NCBI GenBank assembly: GCA_039654915.1
Contig: CM077594.1
Span: 47,941,001 to 48,005,000, forward strand
Direction: 5' to 3'
DNA length: 64,000 bases
Source: Aquilaria yunnanensis
Taxonomy: Eukaryota > Streptophyta > Magnoliopsida > Malvales > Thymelaeaceae
Both the position numbers and the translations under genes were made by a program. This document shows, one piece after another, positions 20,052 to 31,465 of this stretch. Every line of letters starts with the position of its first letter. Positions within the stretch are counted from its first letter, which is position 1. The notes under the pieces were generated by a model that searched no databases, was not told where the DNA came from, and worked only from the letters and a program-made list of their open reading frames with translations.

Positions 20052-20996
20052 TTTGCATCTCTTTCCGAGGTTGTTGTTGGGAAGCATAACCTGTTCCGAG
20101 GTCGCACCTTTTGCCCGAGGGTTTGGGCTGTTCGGCCTTGGCCTATTCTTTGGTGTCTCTGAGGCAAAGCCTGTACCGAAGATACACCTCTTGCCCAAAA
20201 GTCATGGGCTGTTCAGCCATAGCCTCTCTCTTGGTGTCCTCGAGGTGGCCTGCTTTTTATTTCTGCAGGTCTGATGGCCAAGCGTGTCAGACTGAGTGGC
20301 GCATCTCCACTTTTCAGGGATGTCAAACGACGTGTCCCACTCAGGAGACTTTCCACTGTCCCGAACGCGTTTGCTCAAGAGACTTTCGGAAAACCTGCAA
20401 CCAAAGAAACTTTTTACCTTCCTCTGTCCTGAGTGTGCTCGCTCAAGAGACTTTCTGGAAAGTTTGTAAAAATTTGGCTAAGTCTTTTGCAGGCTTTTTG
20501 TTCCCTTTTATCCCGAACATGTTCGCTCAAGGGACTTCGGAAAACCTTCAGCCAAATTTTTCTGTCTTCCTATTGTCCCGAGCATATTTGCTCAAGGGAC
20601 TTAGGAAAATTTTCACGAGATTGCTCATTTCAATTTTTCCAGAGCACGTTCGCTCAAGGGTGTTCAAAAATTACCTCTGCTTTTGTTTTGGCGTGTACTT
20701 TTGTGAGATTCTTGCTTTCCCTTTTTCCCGAGCATAGTGGCTCAAGGGTGTTCGGAAAATTTTCTCTGCACTGATTATGCCAAGTACCTTTGCAAGATTC
20801 TTGTTTCCCATTTTTCCCGAGCATAGTGGCTCAAGGGACTTCGGGAAGTCATATCTGCTTTTTTCGTGGCGAGCACCTTCGCGGAATTCTGTCTTGGACA
20901 ATTTGGTATACTTGAAAATTTTTCTCAAGACCATTCTTCTCCAGACCATTCTGTACTTAGAATATTTCTTGTACAATATATCTCTTCCGCTCAACC
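20052..20996. repeat. 3' region and box array of element III (seven boxes)
   Basis: 20052-20345 matches the subrepeat region of element II (17530-17803) in reverse. From about 20345 it jumps directly to the box array: boxes near 20353, 20430, 20512, 20576, 20638, 20727 and 20815, each with the reverse form TCCCGA...GCTCAAGRGACTTCGGAAAA. The antisense gene normally lying between these two parts is deleted. Confidence 0.85.
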
Positions 20997-23900
20997 TTAG
21001 GCGTAGAATTTTTTCAAGGCGTCTGAATGCCAAGTGTTTTTTAATTCTACGCCTTCGGCGTCGCCAAGCTTGTACACGCCTTTTCATACTTCGGCGAGAA
21101 CCAGATAAGGTCCTTCACAATTTGCGCGAAGTACTCCGTGAGATGGCCTTCGGGGTGCAAAGTCGGCCTTTCGGAGAACGAGGTCTCCTTTTTTGATTTC
21201 TTTTGGCCTGGCTTTTAAGTCGATAGCTGTCGCCACTCTTTGCTGGAAAGCTTTTCTTCTCAGCTCGGCTATTTCTCTGTGTTCGGCCACAAGGTCGAGC
21301 TTAGTTCTCAGACCGAGGTCGTTTCCGCCTTCATCAAATACTTGCACCCGTACTGAAGGCTGAACTATCTCTATTGGGATAATGGCCTCTGTTCCGAAGA
21401 TGAGTGAGAAGGGAGTTTCCCCTGTGGCTCTTCGTGGCGTCGTTCGGTAGCTCCACAATACACTTTGGAGTTCTCCTGGCCATTTCCCCTTGGCTTCCCC
21501 AAGTCTCTTTTTCAGGCCATCTTTTATGGTCCTGTTTGATACTTCCACCTGCCCATTGCTTTGGGGGTGAGCTACTGGGGCGAAGTGCATCTTTATTCCG
21601 AGGTCGCTGATGAATTCCTGGAATCCTTTGTCTATGAACTGGGATCCATTATCAGCTACTAGTACCCTCGGTATGCCAAATCTGCATACGATGTTCTTCC
21701 ATACGAACTTCTGCACTTCTTTTGCCGAGATAGTTGCTAGTGGTTCTGCCTCTACCCACTTTGAGAAATAGTCCACTGCTACCACGCAGAATTTCACGCC
21801 TCCGGGCACTGTGGGGAGTGGCCCAATAAGGTCTATACCCCAGACTGCGAAGGGCCAAGGATAGTCTGCCGAGGTTACCATTTCTGAGGGTATCCTCTGG
21901 ATTTTTGCATGTCTCTGGCAACTACCGCACTTCTGGACGAACTGCCTTGCGTCCTTTCTCAGGGTAGGCCAGAAGTATCCTTGGCGGAGTATCACTGCTG
22001 CGAGGGCATCAGTTCCAATGTGCGAGCCGCACATGCCTTCGTGAACTTCTTCGAGGACCATCTCAGTATCCTCTTCGCCCACACATCTCTGCAGTGGATT
22101 TGCATATCCTTGCCGATATAACTCTTCACCAATTAGGAAGAATCTTCCGGCGCGTCTTCGCAGTCTTGCAGCATTGCCGGCGTCTTCGGGAAGCTCATTC
22201 TCTGCGAGGTATCTCTTTATGGGGTCCTTCCACCCTGTTCCCGAGGTCATTACGCTTAGCACGGAGATACTTGGATGGTCTAGCACCTCGGTGTATGTTC
22301 TGGACTTCGCTAAGCAATCTGCCTCAGTGTTATTCCACCGGGGTACATTTTCGATTCGCACGACGTCAAACTCTTGGATGAGTTTTGTTACCAGCTCGTG
22401 GTATTTTACCAAGATTGGGTCCTTCGCCCCATAATCTCCTGCCGTCTGCCGAACTACCAGCTGGGAATCGCTGTGAGCCCTTAAGTTTCTCACGCCAATC
22501 TTTCTGGCCAAGCGTAATCCCGCTATGAGGGCTTCATATTCAGCCACATTATTGGTGACGTTGAAGTTGAACTTGATAGCCTTCATCACCTCTAGGCCTT
22601 CGGGTCCTCTGATAACTATTCCAGCTCCCTGGTGTTCGGACCCCGTGGCTCCGTCAACATGCAAGGTCCATTCTGGCTCACCTTCTTTCGGATCTGAGTG
22701 GTTCTCCTCAGTGGTGGGTATTTCGGCGATAAAATCTGCCAATGCTTGGGCTTTTATGGCCTTCCGAGGCTCATACGTGATTTCGTGTTCGCCAAGCTCT
22801 ATGCACCACTTGGAGAGCCTTCCCGAATGATCAACTCTCTTCATCACATCCCGTAGTGGTAGACTACTTCGGACGATGATGGGGTGAGCCTGGAAATATG
22901 GTCGCAGTCTTCTTCCTGCAAGCACCAAGGCGTATATAGCTTTTTGAAGCAAAGGGTACCTGACTTCGGCGCCATGCAGGGACTTGCTGACGTAGTAGAC
23001 CGGCCATTGTTTCGGCCCTTCTTCTTTCACCAGGACCGAGCTCACGGCCTTTTCTGTGACGGCGAGGTATAGTACGAGGGGTTCTCCCTCCCGAGGTTGT
23101 CGCAGAGTCGGCAAGCTGGCCAGGTAGACTTTGAGTTCTTCCCAGGCCTTTTGGCAATCTTCATCCCAAGGATGATTGTTTCTTCCGAGGTCGCCTTCCA
23201 TCTTTGCTGCCTTTGTGAGGACTTTGAAGAAAGGTCTACACCTATCTCCGTACCTGGAAATAAACCTGCTCAGAGAAGTTATTCTTCTGGTTAGTCTCTG
23301 CACGTCTTTGACTGTGGCAGGAGTTCAGAACTCAAGCAGAGCCTTAATCTTCTCAGGATTGGCGTCGATGCCTCTTTCGGATACCATGTACCCAAGGAAT
23401 TTTCCCGAGGTCACGCCGAAGATACACTTCTCGGGATTAAGGCGAATCCCGAAGGCTCTGAGCTTTTGGAAGGTTTCCTTCAAATCTGCAACGTGGTAGC
23501 CGGGCAGCTTGCTTTTGACTATCATATCATCAACATATACCTCCATGTTTCTCCCCATTTGGTCCTTGAAGACCTTGTTCATCAGTCTCTGGTAGGTGGC
23601 TCCTGCATTTTTTAGCCCGAAGGGCATTCTGACATAGCAGTACGTTCCTCCCTCGGTGATGAAGGCAGTTTTCTCTGGTCCATCCTTATCTGATGGTAGC
23701 CGCTGAAGGCATCTAGGAAGCTCAGGAGCCCGTATTCGGCCGTTGAATCTACCAGTTGATCTATTGGCGGGAGGGGAAATGAGTCTTTCGGGCAAGCATT
23801 GTTCAAGTTTCTGAAATCAATGCACATCCGGAGCTTGCTGCTACCTTCTTTTGTGGCGATGATCACGTTGCTTAACCATTCGGGGTATTTTACCTCCCTG

Positions 23901-24630
23901 ATAACTTCAGCATCCAATAGGCGCTGGACTTCGGTTTTCACGAAGTTGCTTTTGTGGGCTGAGATGCTTCGTTTCTTTTGCCTGATAGGTTTTGCTTCCG
24001 GGCTTACTTTGAGGCTGTGCTGTATTCTGCCAGGGTTCACTCCTGGCATGTCTTTCGGCGAGCAGGCAAACAGATCTTTATTTTTCAGCAGAAAGGATAC
24101 AAGATTTTCCTTATCACCTTTGGCCAAGCTCTTCCCTATTCGGGTAGATTGTCCTGGGACAAGATCTACTGCTTCCGTTTCTGCTTCTACGGGATCTCCT
24201 TCTTTGCCTTTCTCCTGCGCCTTCGCCTCCACCATTTGTGTAGAGTTGTTTGCCGGAGCCTTTCGTGCTTTTACAAACACCTTTCTTACCTCGGCTTGGT
24301 CGATGAAGACCTCTGCATCTCCATCCTTGGTGGCGAATGTGACAGTCAAGTACTTCACATCGGGGCGAATGTGCAGGTTCCCCTGAGTCTGCCTTCCAAG
24401 GATGGCGTTGTACGAAGACGGGACGTCCATGACGATAAATCTTGCCATTGTGGACGCGTACAACTCAGCTGCTCCGTCTACCGAAGTGCCTTTCATCATC
24501 AAGGGGAGGTCGATCCATCCGAGGACGGGTAGTTCGGATGGCCCAACGCCGAAGGTGGGCGTGGTGACAGGTTTAAGCTCGCTGCTGGAGATGCCCAAGC
24601 TCGGCAGTAAGTGCGAGATTAGGACGTCAG
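20997..24630 (-). pseudogene. Element III protease (partial), RT, RNase H, integrase (defective)
   Basis: Read on the minus strand from 24630 to the stop at 20997-20999. The protease begins just after its active site (residues SHLLPSLGISSSELK onward), so the catalytic Asp is missing. RT motifs RMCIDFRNLN, FLDAFSGYHQIRM and YVDD are present; RNase H (HVDGATG, AEYEAL, HSDSQLV) and integrase (GSHIG, KCGSC, WGIDLIGP, ADNGSQF) follow. Damage: 10 bases lost near 23680 (between RT motifs), an Arg codon changed to TGA near 23327, and another stop near 21084 just before the integrase C-terminus. Closest to the pol of element II. Confidence 0.88.
24627..24630. other. Head-to-head junction of elements III and IV with 4-bp microhomology
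   Basis: Left of here the sequence follows the minus-strand protease of element III; right of here it follows the plus-strand 3' region of a family b element. TCAG is shared by both parents (GGACGTCAG in protease, CGCTCAGACTGAC in the 3' region, compare 58829), as expected for end joining. Confidence 0.7.
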
Positions 24631-24885
24631 ACTGACACACTTGGCCAAACAGACCTGCAGAAACAAAGAGCAGGCCACCTCGAGGACGCCAAGAAATAGG
24701 CTATGGCCGAACAGCCCATGACCTTCGGGCAAGAGGTGTATCTTCAGCACAGGCTCCACCTCGAAGACACCAAAGAACAGGCCAAGGCCGAAGAGCCCGT
24801 GATCTTCGGGCAAAAGGCGCATCCTCGGAACAGGTTAAGCTTCCAAAGAAACTCCCATACACAAACCTCGAAAAGAGATGCAAAA

Positions 24886-24922
24886 CCGAAGTCTTCACTT
24901 CGGCTTTCCAAAGGGGGGCATG
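24886..24922 (+). other. Hairpin and polypurine tract of element IV
   Basis: CCGAAGT-CTTC-ACTTCGG (24886-24903), tract AAAGGGGGG (24910-24918), then CATG and the LTR. Confidence 0.8.
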
Positions 24923-25801
24923 TGATAGCCAAACGCTATCGCCTCTATCTGGCCGAACTCCCTACCACAATGATGGCCAGAAGAAGCTGGCGCTACCCGA
25001 GAAAAGGTGCGATCCGGCACCTCAGGAGATAGCCGAAGAGCTCCGAGCCCGGCACGCTAGGAAGCCCCGAGGACACTATTCGCCCCTGAAGGTTGTGAAC
25101 ATATCACCTTCGAAAAAGCGGCACCAGACATAGCGAGCCGAACATGATATCCCCGAAGGCGGAACTCCCTGAAACTGGGAACCCCCGAACTAAGGGCTTG
25201 TTTCCCGAAGAGGCCCTGTCCGAACTAGAGGACGACCTCACCCCGGGACCTCGGGAGTACGGCAGGAGCATTTATGGAAGCATTTAAGGAAGCCTCTAAC
25301 ACATCCTTTCGCAGACGTCATAAAGTCGCCTGAATAGGCGCTCTGACATACGGACGCCGTCAGAATCACATCATGGCCCATCTCAGCACGTGGCTCAGGA
25401 CAACTTGCTACCAGTTATCTGTCTCCTACGCCCAGAAACTCAGGGAACATCCAACCGAACACGTGTCGTGATCTGAACGGGCTAGGCACTCCTTTAAATA
25501 CCAGGAATTAATACTGGGCAGGAGGCTGGTTGGTTGGCCAAAGACGGCTCCTAAACTTTGAGAAAGCTATCAGGCGAGAACCTTCAGCCTTTTGTGCTAT
25601 TTTCTCTGCCTTTTCTCAGCCACCACTGACTTGGGCGTCGGAGGCTCCCTCCCCGGAAAAACACTCCGGGGGCCTCCTAACCCTTTGTTTCTAAGCTTTC
25701 AGGCACTTCCCTTCGGGCTATCCATTCCACCAGACGTTCTTCGTCCCAGAAGTCTCTCCACCAGTCACCATGACTATAAACGATGAGGCCCCTGGCCATC
25801 A
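24923..25801 (+). repeat. 3' LTR of element IV (family b, 879 bp)
   Basis: Runs TGATAGCC to GGCCATCA. G-box CACGTG at 25460-25465; the TATA box is weakened to TTTAAATA (25493-25500). The GC hairpin CCCCGGA...TCCGGGG lies near 25652-25672. It is clearly related to family a but diverged, for example CTCTATCTGGCC for CTCAATCTGGCC near the start. Confidence 0.93.
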
Positions 25802-26681
25802 GAGTGCCAGACTCCATTGTATCTGATAGAGATCCAAGATTTACAGCTCAGTTTTGGAGTGGTTTTCATAAAGCACTAGGAACCAAAATCTATTTGAGTA
25901 CTGGTTATCATCCTCAGACAGATGGGTAATATGAAAGGGTGATATAGATACTAAAACACATGCTCAGGAGCTATGTGTTGGATTTCAAAGGTGAATGGGA
26001 CCAACACTTGCCATTGGTGGAATTCTCATATAACAATAGTTACCAAAGCACCATTGGTATGGCACCTTATGAAGCATTATATGGAAGAAGGTGCATAACA
26101 CCCCACTGTTCGGTGGAAGCCTCAAATAGGCTAGAGTTGGATCCCAAAATTATTGAAGAGACTACTGCCAAAATCAAGAAAATTCAAGAGAGATTAAAGG
26201 CCGCCAATGAAAGGACCACAACCTATGTCAACAAAAGAAGGAGAGACTTGGAATTTGAGGTTGGTGACAATGTTTTGCTAAAAGTTGCACCAACCAAAGG
26301 CACTGTCAGATTTGGAAAAAGAACCAAGTTAGCTCCAAGATACATCGGTCCTTACGAGATCTTGGACAGAGTTGGCAGGTAGCATATAGGTTAGCTCTAC
26401 CGCCAAGCATGTCAAGTCCTCATAATGTTTTTCCCATCAGTATGCTTAAGAAGTGTCTATTGGGCACAAAGCAAGCTATTGTAGTGGAAGATATACAGTT
26501 GGAACCTAACTTGACATATGATGAGAAACTTATAACTCTCTTAGCCAAGGATACCAGAAGGTTAAGAAACAAACATATTCCCATGGTTAAAGTTCAGTGG
26601 TCACACCACTTTGAAAGAGAAGAAACCTGGGAAACTGAAAAGGACCTTATGGAAGGTATCCTAAAGAATATCCGAAGCTAA
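25802..26681 (+). pseudogene. Tekay-type chromovirus integrase C-terminal half with chromodomain-like end (broken)
   Basis: The integrase catalytic core enters at its second Asp (IVSDRDPRF) and continues to YHPQTDG, where Gln has become a stop (about 25927). The frame then resumes with SYNNSYQSTIGMAPYEALYG and the GPYEILDRVG domain. One base is lost near 26380, shifting the frame; it resumes as SSPHNVFPISMLKK and ends in a chromodomain-like tail (VKVQWSHHFEREETWETE) at 26681. This family uses the tail to favour heterochromatin when integrating. The 5' half was removed when element IV inserted or later. It is far from the Tat integrases in sequence. Confidence 0.85.
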
Positions 26682-26709
26682 AGGCGATTTTGGAGGACCA
26701 AAATTTTTA

Positions 26710-27244
26710 GGGGGGGAGGATTGTTACCACCTCACAAAATGGGAGAATTACAAGTGTGTAATAATTGCTAAAAACCATTATATTGTGTAATTCTCACAAT
26801 AGTGATTGAAGTATGGGGGGTAAGAGGCATGATCAACACCTCCTTAAAAGTGTTCCAAATTGGTAACTTGGCCCCAAGGAAAAGCCTAAAGGATTGCTTG
26901 TTTGTCAAGCAACCTATGGACTTTTTTTGTAAGGTTTTGGAAATTCAGGTACTCAATTGCAAAACTCTCAAGAAAGAGACTTGGAGAGTATGGGAAGGAT
27001 ATAAAAGGTATGAAATTACTATTGGAGGACCAAATTACTCATGGAAGACAAGTTTAGGCAAAGGAAATGCTAAAGGCAATAAGGACCTAAATGTCCTAGT
27101 GTAAACCTTAAGGTGTTCAAGCTTTTAACTTAAGTCTAAGGGTGTAATTATGGGGTTATCCCACCATGGGGGAGGCAGCCAAGACTTGATAATAAGTCAA
27201 AAATGTTGGGCACATGTGTACCGATGAGTTTAAGACAAAGAAAC
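26710..27244 (+). repeat. Polypurine tract and first part of the 3' LTR of the Tekay-type element
   Basis: A polypurine tract AGGGGGGAGGA (26710-26720) is followed by TGTTACCACCTCACAAAATG (LTR start at 26722). The same LTR start occurs in reverse at 61100. The LTR is cut at 27244 by element V, with duplication GAAAC (27240-27244), and resumes at 38453. Confidence 0.85.
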
Positions 27245-28217
27245 TGATGCCCCAAGGCATCTTCGTTTGCTGTCATGTTGACAGGTGGAGAGACTTCCTG
27301 AGGAGGCGAGCGCCTGGAGCTTTGGTTTCCCAGCTGAGTGTGCCTGAAAAGCTCAAAGAAGAGGTTAGGAGTTCCCCGATTTGCTCTTCCGGGGAGGACC
27401 CTCCGACGCCCAAGTCAGTTTTTCTGAGTGAAAGTGGAGGAAGAACACTAAGGGATCAAGTGTCTTGCCTCTTTTGTGTTTTCTCAGAGGGAGGAAAATG
27501 CCCATCCTTTGCCCAGTCCCCTTTCCTAGTATTTATAGGAGTAGATGGTCCGTTGAGATCATGACACGTGTTCGGTCGAATTTGATCTGTGCTTTTGGAC
27601 CTAGGGGACAGGCAGCCGTTTGCAGCCTCCTTTAGCCCTAGACCCGGACAGGTTGTGTCAGGACTGGGGCGGCTGCGGCGTGTCAGTTCGCCGTTCTGAT
27701 GTGACGTGTAGGGCTTGTGGGCGACATGTCAGAGGGTCCTTAAATGCTCATACCATACTCCCGAGGTCCCCTGGGCGAGGTCGCCCTTCGGTGCGTGCAC
27801 CCTCTTCGGATTCTATCCGTCCTTCGGTGCGAGCACCTCCTTCGGGATCTATCCCATAGTTCTAGGAGTTCCCTTGATGAACACCTTCTTCGGGACTCAC
27901 ACCCATAGTTCGGGGATTCCCTTGTTTAGGTGTTTCTTGTTCGGGGAAGATCCTCTTAGGGGCCTCTGCCTTCGGGGAGATTCTTCCTTGCTTCAAAGAG
28001 ATGGCTCTCTTACCCGAAGACGGTCAGTTTGGCCCCTCGATGAAGACGGTGTTGTCCTCGGAATTCCTGACGACCTAACCAAAGTCTCGAGCTCATAGTG
28101 TTTGACTTCGCACCTTCCGAGGTGAGTGACAAGATCCTCTCTTGGGTGACGTCAGACTCCTCGGCCAATATTCTAGTAGGGAGTTACTACCGAGGAGGCA
28201 ATAGCCTTTGGCTATCA
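27245..28217 (-). repeat. 3' LTR of element V (family c, 973 bp)
   Basis: Reverse orientation, TGATGCCC at 27245 to GGCTATCA at 28217. On the minus strand a G-box lies at 27570-27565 and a TATA box near 27538-27530. A GC hairpin similar to that of families a and b (CCCCGGA...TCGGGGA) lies near 27375-27397. Confidence 0.94.
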
Positions 28218-28255
28218 CAGGCGCCCCTCCGAAAAGCCGAAGTGAGAAACTTCGG
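28218..28255 (-). other. Polypurine tract and hairpin of element V
   Basis: Minus strand: CCGAAGT stem paired with ACTTCGG (28255-28237), loop TTCTC instead of CTTC, then a degenerate tract GGAGGGGCGCCTG before the LTR. The stem is kept while the loop and tract differ from families a and b. Confidence 0.7.
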
Positions 28256-28628
28256 TTCATCGGTTTTCGGGTCCTGTGGTTGTGATATCAGCGCCGAAGA
28301 CGCCTTCTTCTGCTTGTAGCGATGGGCAGCATTTTTGCGTCCTCGAGGCGCGAGGAGATAGGCTGTTCCTGTGCCGAAGATACACCCTCTGCCCGAAGTG
28401 ACAGGTTGTCTCTTGGTATCCTCGTGGCGAGGGAAGATAGGATAACCTTGTACCGAAGATAGACCTTTTGCCCGAAGTCACAGGCTGTCTTTTGGTGTCT
28501 TCGAGGTAACCTACTTTTTTGCCTTTATAGGTCTGCTCATGCGTCGCGTCCTGTGTCCAGCAGAGTCAGTCTAGGGCGGCGCCTCTAGACCAAGTGGTGT
28601 CAGAGGGCGTGCTCGACGTGATGGACGA
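28256..28628 (-). repeat. 3' untranslated subrepeats of element V
   Basis: Between the hairpin and the antisense promoter lie about three imperfect copies of a unit containing CCGAAGATA, ACC, TTGCCCGAAGT and CACAGG (near 28370, 28450 and 28490 on the plus strand). No coding signal. Confidence 0.6.
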
Positions 28629-28801
28629 CACGTGGCACGTTTGCTGCGCGATGGCTGACACATGGCGCACTTTTATTGGGTAAGAATGTACTGAGTACGG
28701 CAGGCGCGACTTTTCAGGCGCTCTTAACAGTTATGGCGACGCTTCGCCTTCCGAGGGGTACTAATGACGACGGTTCTCCTGGCCTTGTCGGCCTATATAT
28801 A
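28629..28801 (+). promoter_or_regulatory. Promoter of the element V antisense gene
   Basis: Plus strand: G-box CACGTG (28629-28634) in ACACGTGGCA, a CCAAT-type box in reverse (ATTGG near 28675) and a TATA box CTATATATA (28793-28801). The ATG is at 29022, giving a leader of about 190 bases. Confidence 0.72.
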
Positions 28802-29021
28802 TCAGTCCTGTCATAACCCTATTTCTGCTTCTGCTTTTGCTTTCTTTTGCCTTCTAATTCTCTCCCGATTTTCCGTGGCGGTTCTCCTTTTTCGGGCATT
28901 TTTCCGACCACTTTTCACGACGGCTTCCAGAAATCCAGATTCCGGCAGGACCTTTGGTGGGTTTTAGTCCTTTTGCTTTTTTCAAAGCTTCTTCTTTGTT
29001 TTTCCTGAACTCGTTTTCATC

Positions 29022-31465
29022 ATGCCTGTTCCCGAGAGTTGGCAACCTCTTCTTTCTCACCCTTGCTGCACTACTCCGGCAAAACTAGCGAAGTGGAAGA
29101 AAAAGTTTTTCTTACCCTCTTACTCTGTGACGAGGTTGCCCCGTCCTGACCAATTTCCTTTCTCCAACTGAAGTGATGAAATCACCGTTTTCCGAGCCCA
29201 ACTGAAGGCCGGACTTCGGTATCCCCCCCCCGGAGATGGTTAGCGCGTTCTGCAACTTCCATGGCATTACCGTTAACCAACTCCCACCGAACTCGTACTG
29301 CTATTTCAACGCCTTCCTCTGTATGTGCGGCGTTTTCAAAATAAAACCTCACTTTGTAGTTTTTCTTCAGTACTACAAGCTCTTCGTGGTCCCGAAGGGT
29401 GGCTTCTACTTTATGCTACCTCGGGGATCCGGGAGCAAAAGGTATACGTTCACCTTCGCCACCAAAGACAGCTGGCGAGGGTGGCAACAAAAGTTCTTTT
29501 TCCTGAAGAAGTCGGAGGCTTGGTCGCACGTCCCGACCAAGTGGGCTCAGGGGAGGCTCAAGATGGATGTTGTTGACCCAAAGATACTGCTAGACGCCGA
29601 CGTAGCACCTATCTTTGAGGACTTCAACAGGCGCATCCGGGCCGTCTCTGACTGGGCTGCCGAGGTCTCTCATCGTGCCCTTTACCCCTTTCCGATCAAC
29701 TGGAGGCTCATGACCGAAGAGGTCCTTCGGGAACTCAAGGTGGTAAAGGAGCATGTGACAGACCTCAACATGCCGAAACCGGCTTCTTCGGGGAAGGACT
29801 CCTGGCTCGTGAAACTCCTTCGGGGGAAAGAGACTTATGAGTCTTTTTACGAGAGTAAGTTACTTTCTCATTTTTTCCTTCATAACTTCATCTTGGACTT
29901 ACACTGATCTTCTTTTCCTTTTTCAGAGATGGGCGACGACGCGGCTGCCTTCTACAAGGCTCTTTTTACCGGGCAGGCCGAGAGGGGTGAACAGACAAAG
30001 AAGGCTGCCTCTCAGAGGCAGAAGCAGACTTCGGGCGGCCCTCCTTCTAAACGGGCAAAGAAAGCTGCTCCTTCCTCTCTTCCGCAAATTCCGAAGGAGG
30101 TAGGCGAGGAGCCCGAACACCCTGCTGCCCCTTTGCTCGAGGTTCCTTCTGTCGACTTCCCTTCTTCCGACGTCCTTCCTCAAAGCCCCACGCCTTCGCA
30201 TGCTCTTCTGGAGGGCGATGGGGAGGAGACCCCTTCTGCCGTGGAACGGCGCCAAATAAGAGGCAAGGGGATCTCTACTGAGGCGACGTCGATTCTTGAC
30301 GACGACGTTACCGAGGTGCCAGCAGGTTTGTATTTTGTCGAAGAACCTTTTTTCTCTTGTAAATCCTTAAGAGTTTCCTGGCCTTAACCAATTTTTCTGC
30401 TTTGTTGTGCAGCGGAGGTGGCCGCTCCTGACTGGGTTGCCGAACACGCCCGCAAGAGGGCCCTTCGGGATGCCAAAGTCCCAGCAGGGAAAGTTCCGAA
30501 GGATCCCTTCTGGACGTTCACGGAGACATGAATATGTACTCCGAGGACTGTCCCGAGATGGCCAGGCAGATGTGCAAAGGGGTTTTTACTGAGGCCTCTT
30601 ACAAGGCCCTTACGGAGGCTTACCCAGGCGACATCTCTTTGGCCGCCAAACTCACTGAACATGCCGCCCAGGTACGCTTCACTATTTCCTTAGTGCCAAT
30701 TTCACCTTTGCTTTTTACTTAGCATCATTTTCCCGTTGTTTGCTTTTTTTGCAGCTGATGGGGTATGCCGGGTTGCTCCGTGTTCGGGTGGCGCGAGAGT
30801 CAGAAAGGAGGGCGTCATTCTGGGACCTTTACACCAAGACGAAGGCCCAGTGTTCGGCGTTGGCTGCTGATAATGCTCAGCTGAAGCAGTCTTCAGAGAA
30901 GCAAATTGCTGAACTTCGGGAGGGGTTCATAAAAGAGAAAGAGGAACTTGAGAAAGGCACCTCCCAGAAACTTTCCGACATCGGCTCTCGGATGGCGGAG
31001 CTGACTTCGATCGTAGAAACGATTCAAAAGGATAAGTCAGAAAGTGACGCAATCCTTGCGAAGACGCTCGAGGAAAAGGCCCAGCTCGAAGCCGAGGTCG
31101 CATCTCTGAAGAAGCCTTCAGAAGAGAAGAAGACGATGAAGTCATTGAAGAGAAAGCTCAAGGATCTGGAGAAGGATTACGCGGATCTGGAGAAGGACTA
31201 TGCAGATTTGGAGGTCAAGAAGCGGGAGTCCGATGATATGACGAAGTTGGGCTTTCAAGATGGCTTCTGTCTTGTTCGGCACCAAATTCTGCAGAGGTTC
31301 CCAGATTTTGACCTCTCCTTCCTGGAAGGCATGAACATCCCGAAGGAGCCTCGGTGGACTTGGTCCAAGATCGAGCACTTGAAACTGCCTCCTTCTTTCC
31401 CGGCGCCGAAGGCTGCTGACAAAAGCACAGAGGCTGGCAGTTCTCAAGACGCCGAGGTTCCTTAG
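29022..31465 (+). pseudogene. Element V antisense gene (four exons, three small defects)
   Basis: Exons 29022-29854, 29927-30325, 30413-30671 and 30755-31465. Introns of 72, 87 and 83 bp have donors GTAAGT, GTTTGT and GTACGC and acceptors after pyrimidine-rich tracts. Exon 1 starts MPVPESW and carries the GGFYFMLPRG domain and ALYPFPINWRLMTEEV. Exon 2 has MGDDAAAFYKALF, a basic patch SKRAKK and acidic Pro-rich repeats. Exon 4 is a coiled coil ending QDAEVP. Defects: an in-frame TGA at 29169-29171, an extra C in a run of nine near 29224-29232 (eight keeps the frame in element I), and one base lost near 30530. Exon lengths match elements II and VI once these are allowed for. Function unknown. 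Confidence 0.83.

Larger units (their letters stand above)
19148..24630 (-). mobile_element. Element III: family a retrotransposon, minus strand, 5' truncated and lacking the antisense gene
   Basis: The order on the minus strand is truncated protease, RT, RNase H, integrase (24630-20997), box array, 3' untranslated region, polypurine tract and 3' LTR (20014-19148). Compared with element II, about 3 kb holding the whole antisense gene and its promoter is missing, with the join near 20345. The 5' end stops inside the protease at 24627-24630. It lies in the antisense promoter region of element I; the left flank CACGC (19143-19147) has no partner because the other end is lost. Confidence 0.9.
24627..25801 (+). 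mobile_element. Element IV: 3' end of a family b Tat-type element
   Basis: Only the last part of a plus-strand element remains: subrepeats (24627-24885), hairpin, polypurine tract and a complete 3' LTR (24923-25801). It follows the 3' region of element VI most closely. The right flank is the integrase of a Tekay-type element, with GAGTG (25802-25806) as the expected half of a duplication whose partner was lost at the 24627 break. Confidence 0.85.

Noticed and set aside
26802..27104. 100-residue frame in the Tekay-type LTR
   Set aside because: No domain and it lies in U3 of an LTR; the homologous LTR at 58930-61100 does not keep it open as far as I can see.
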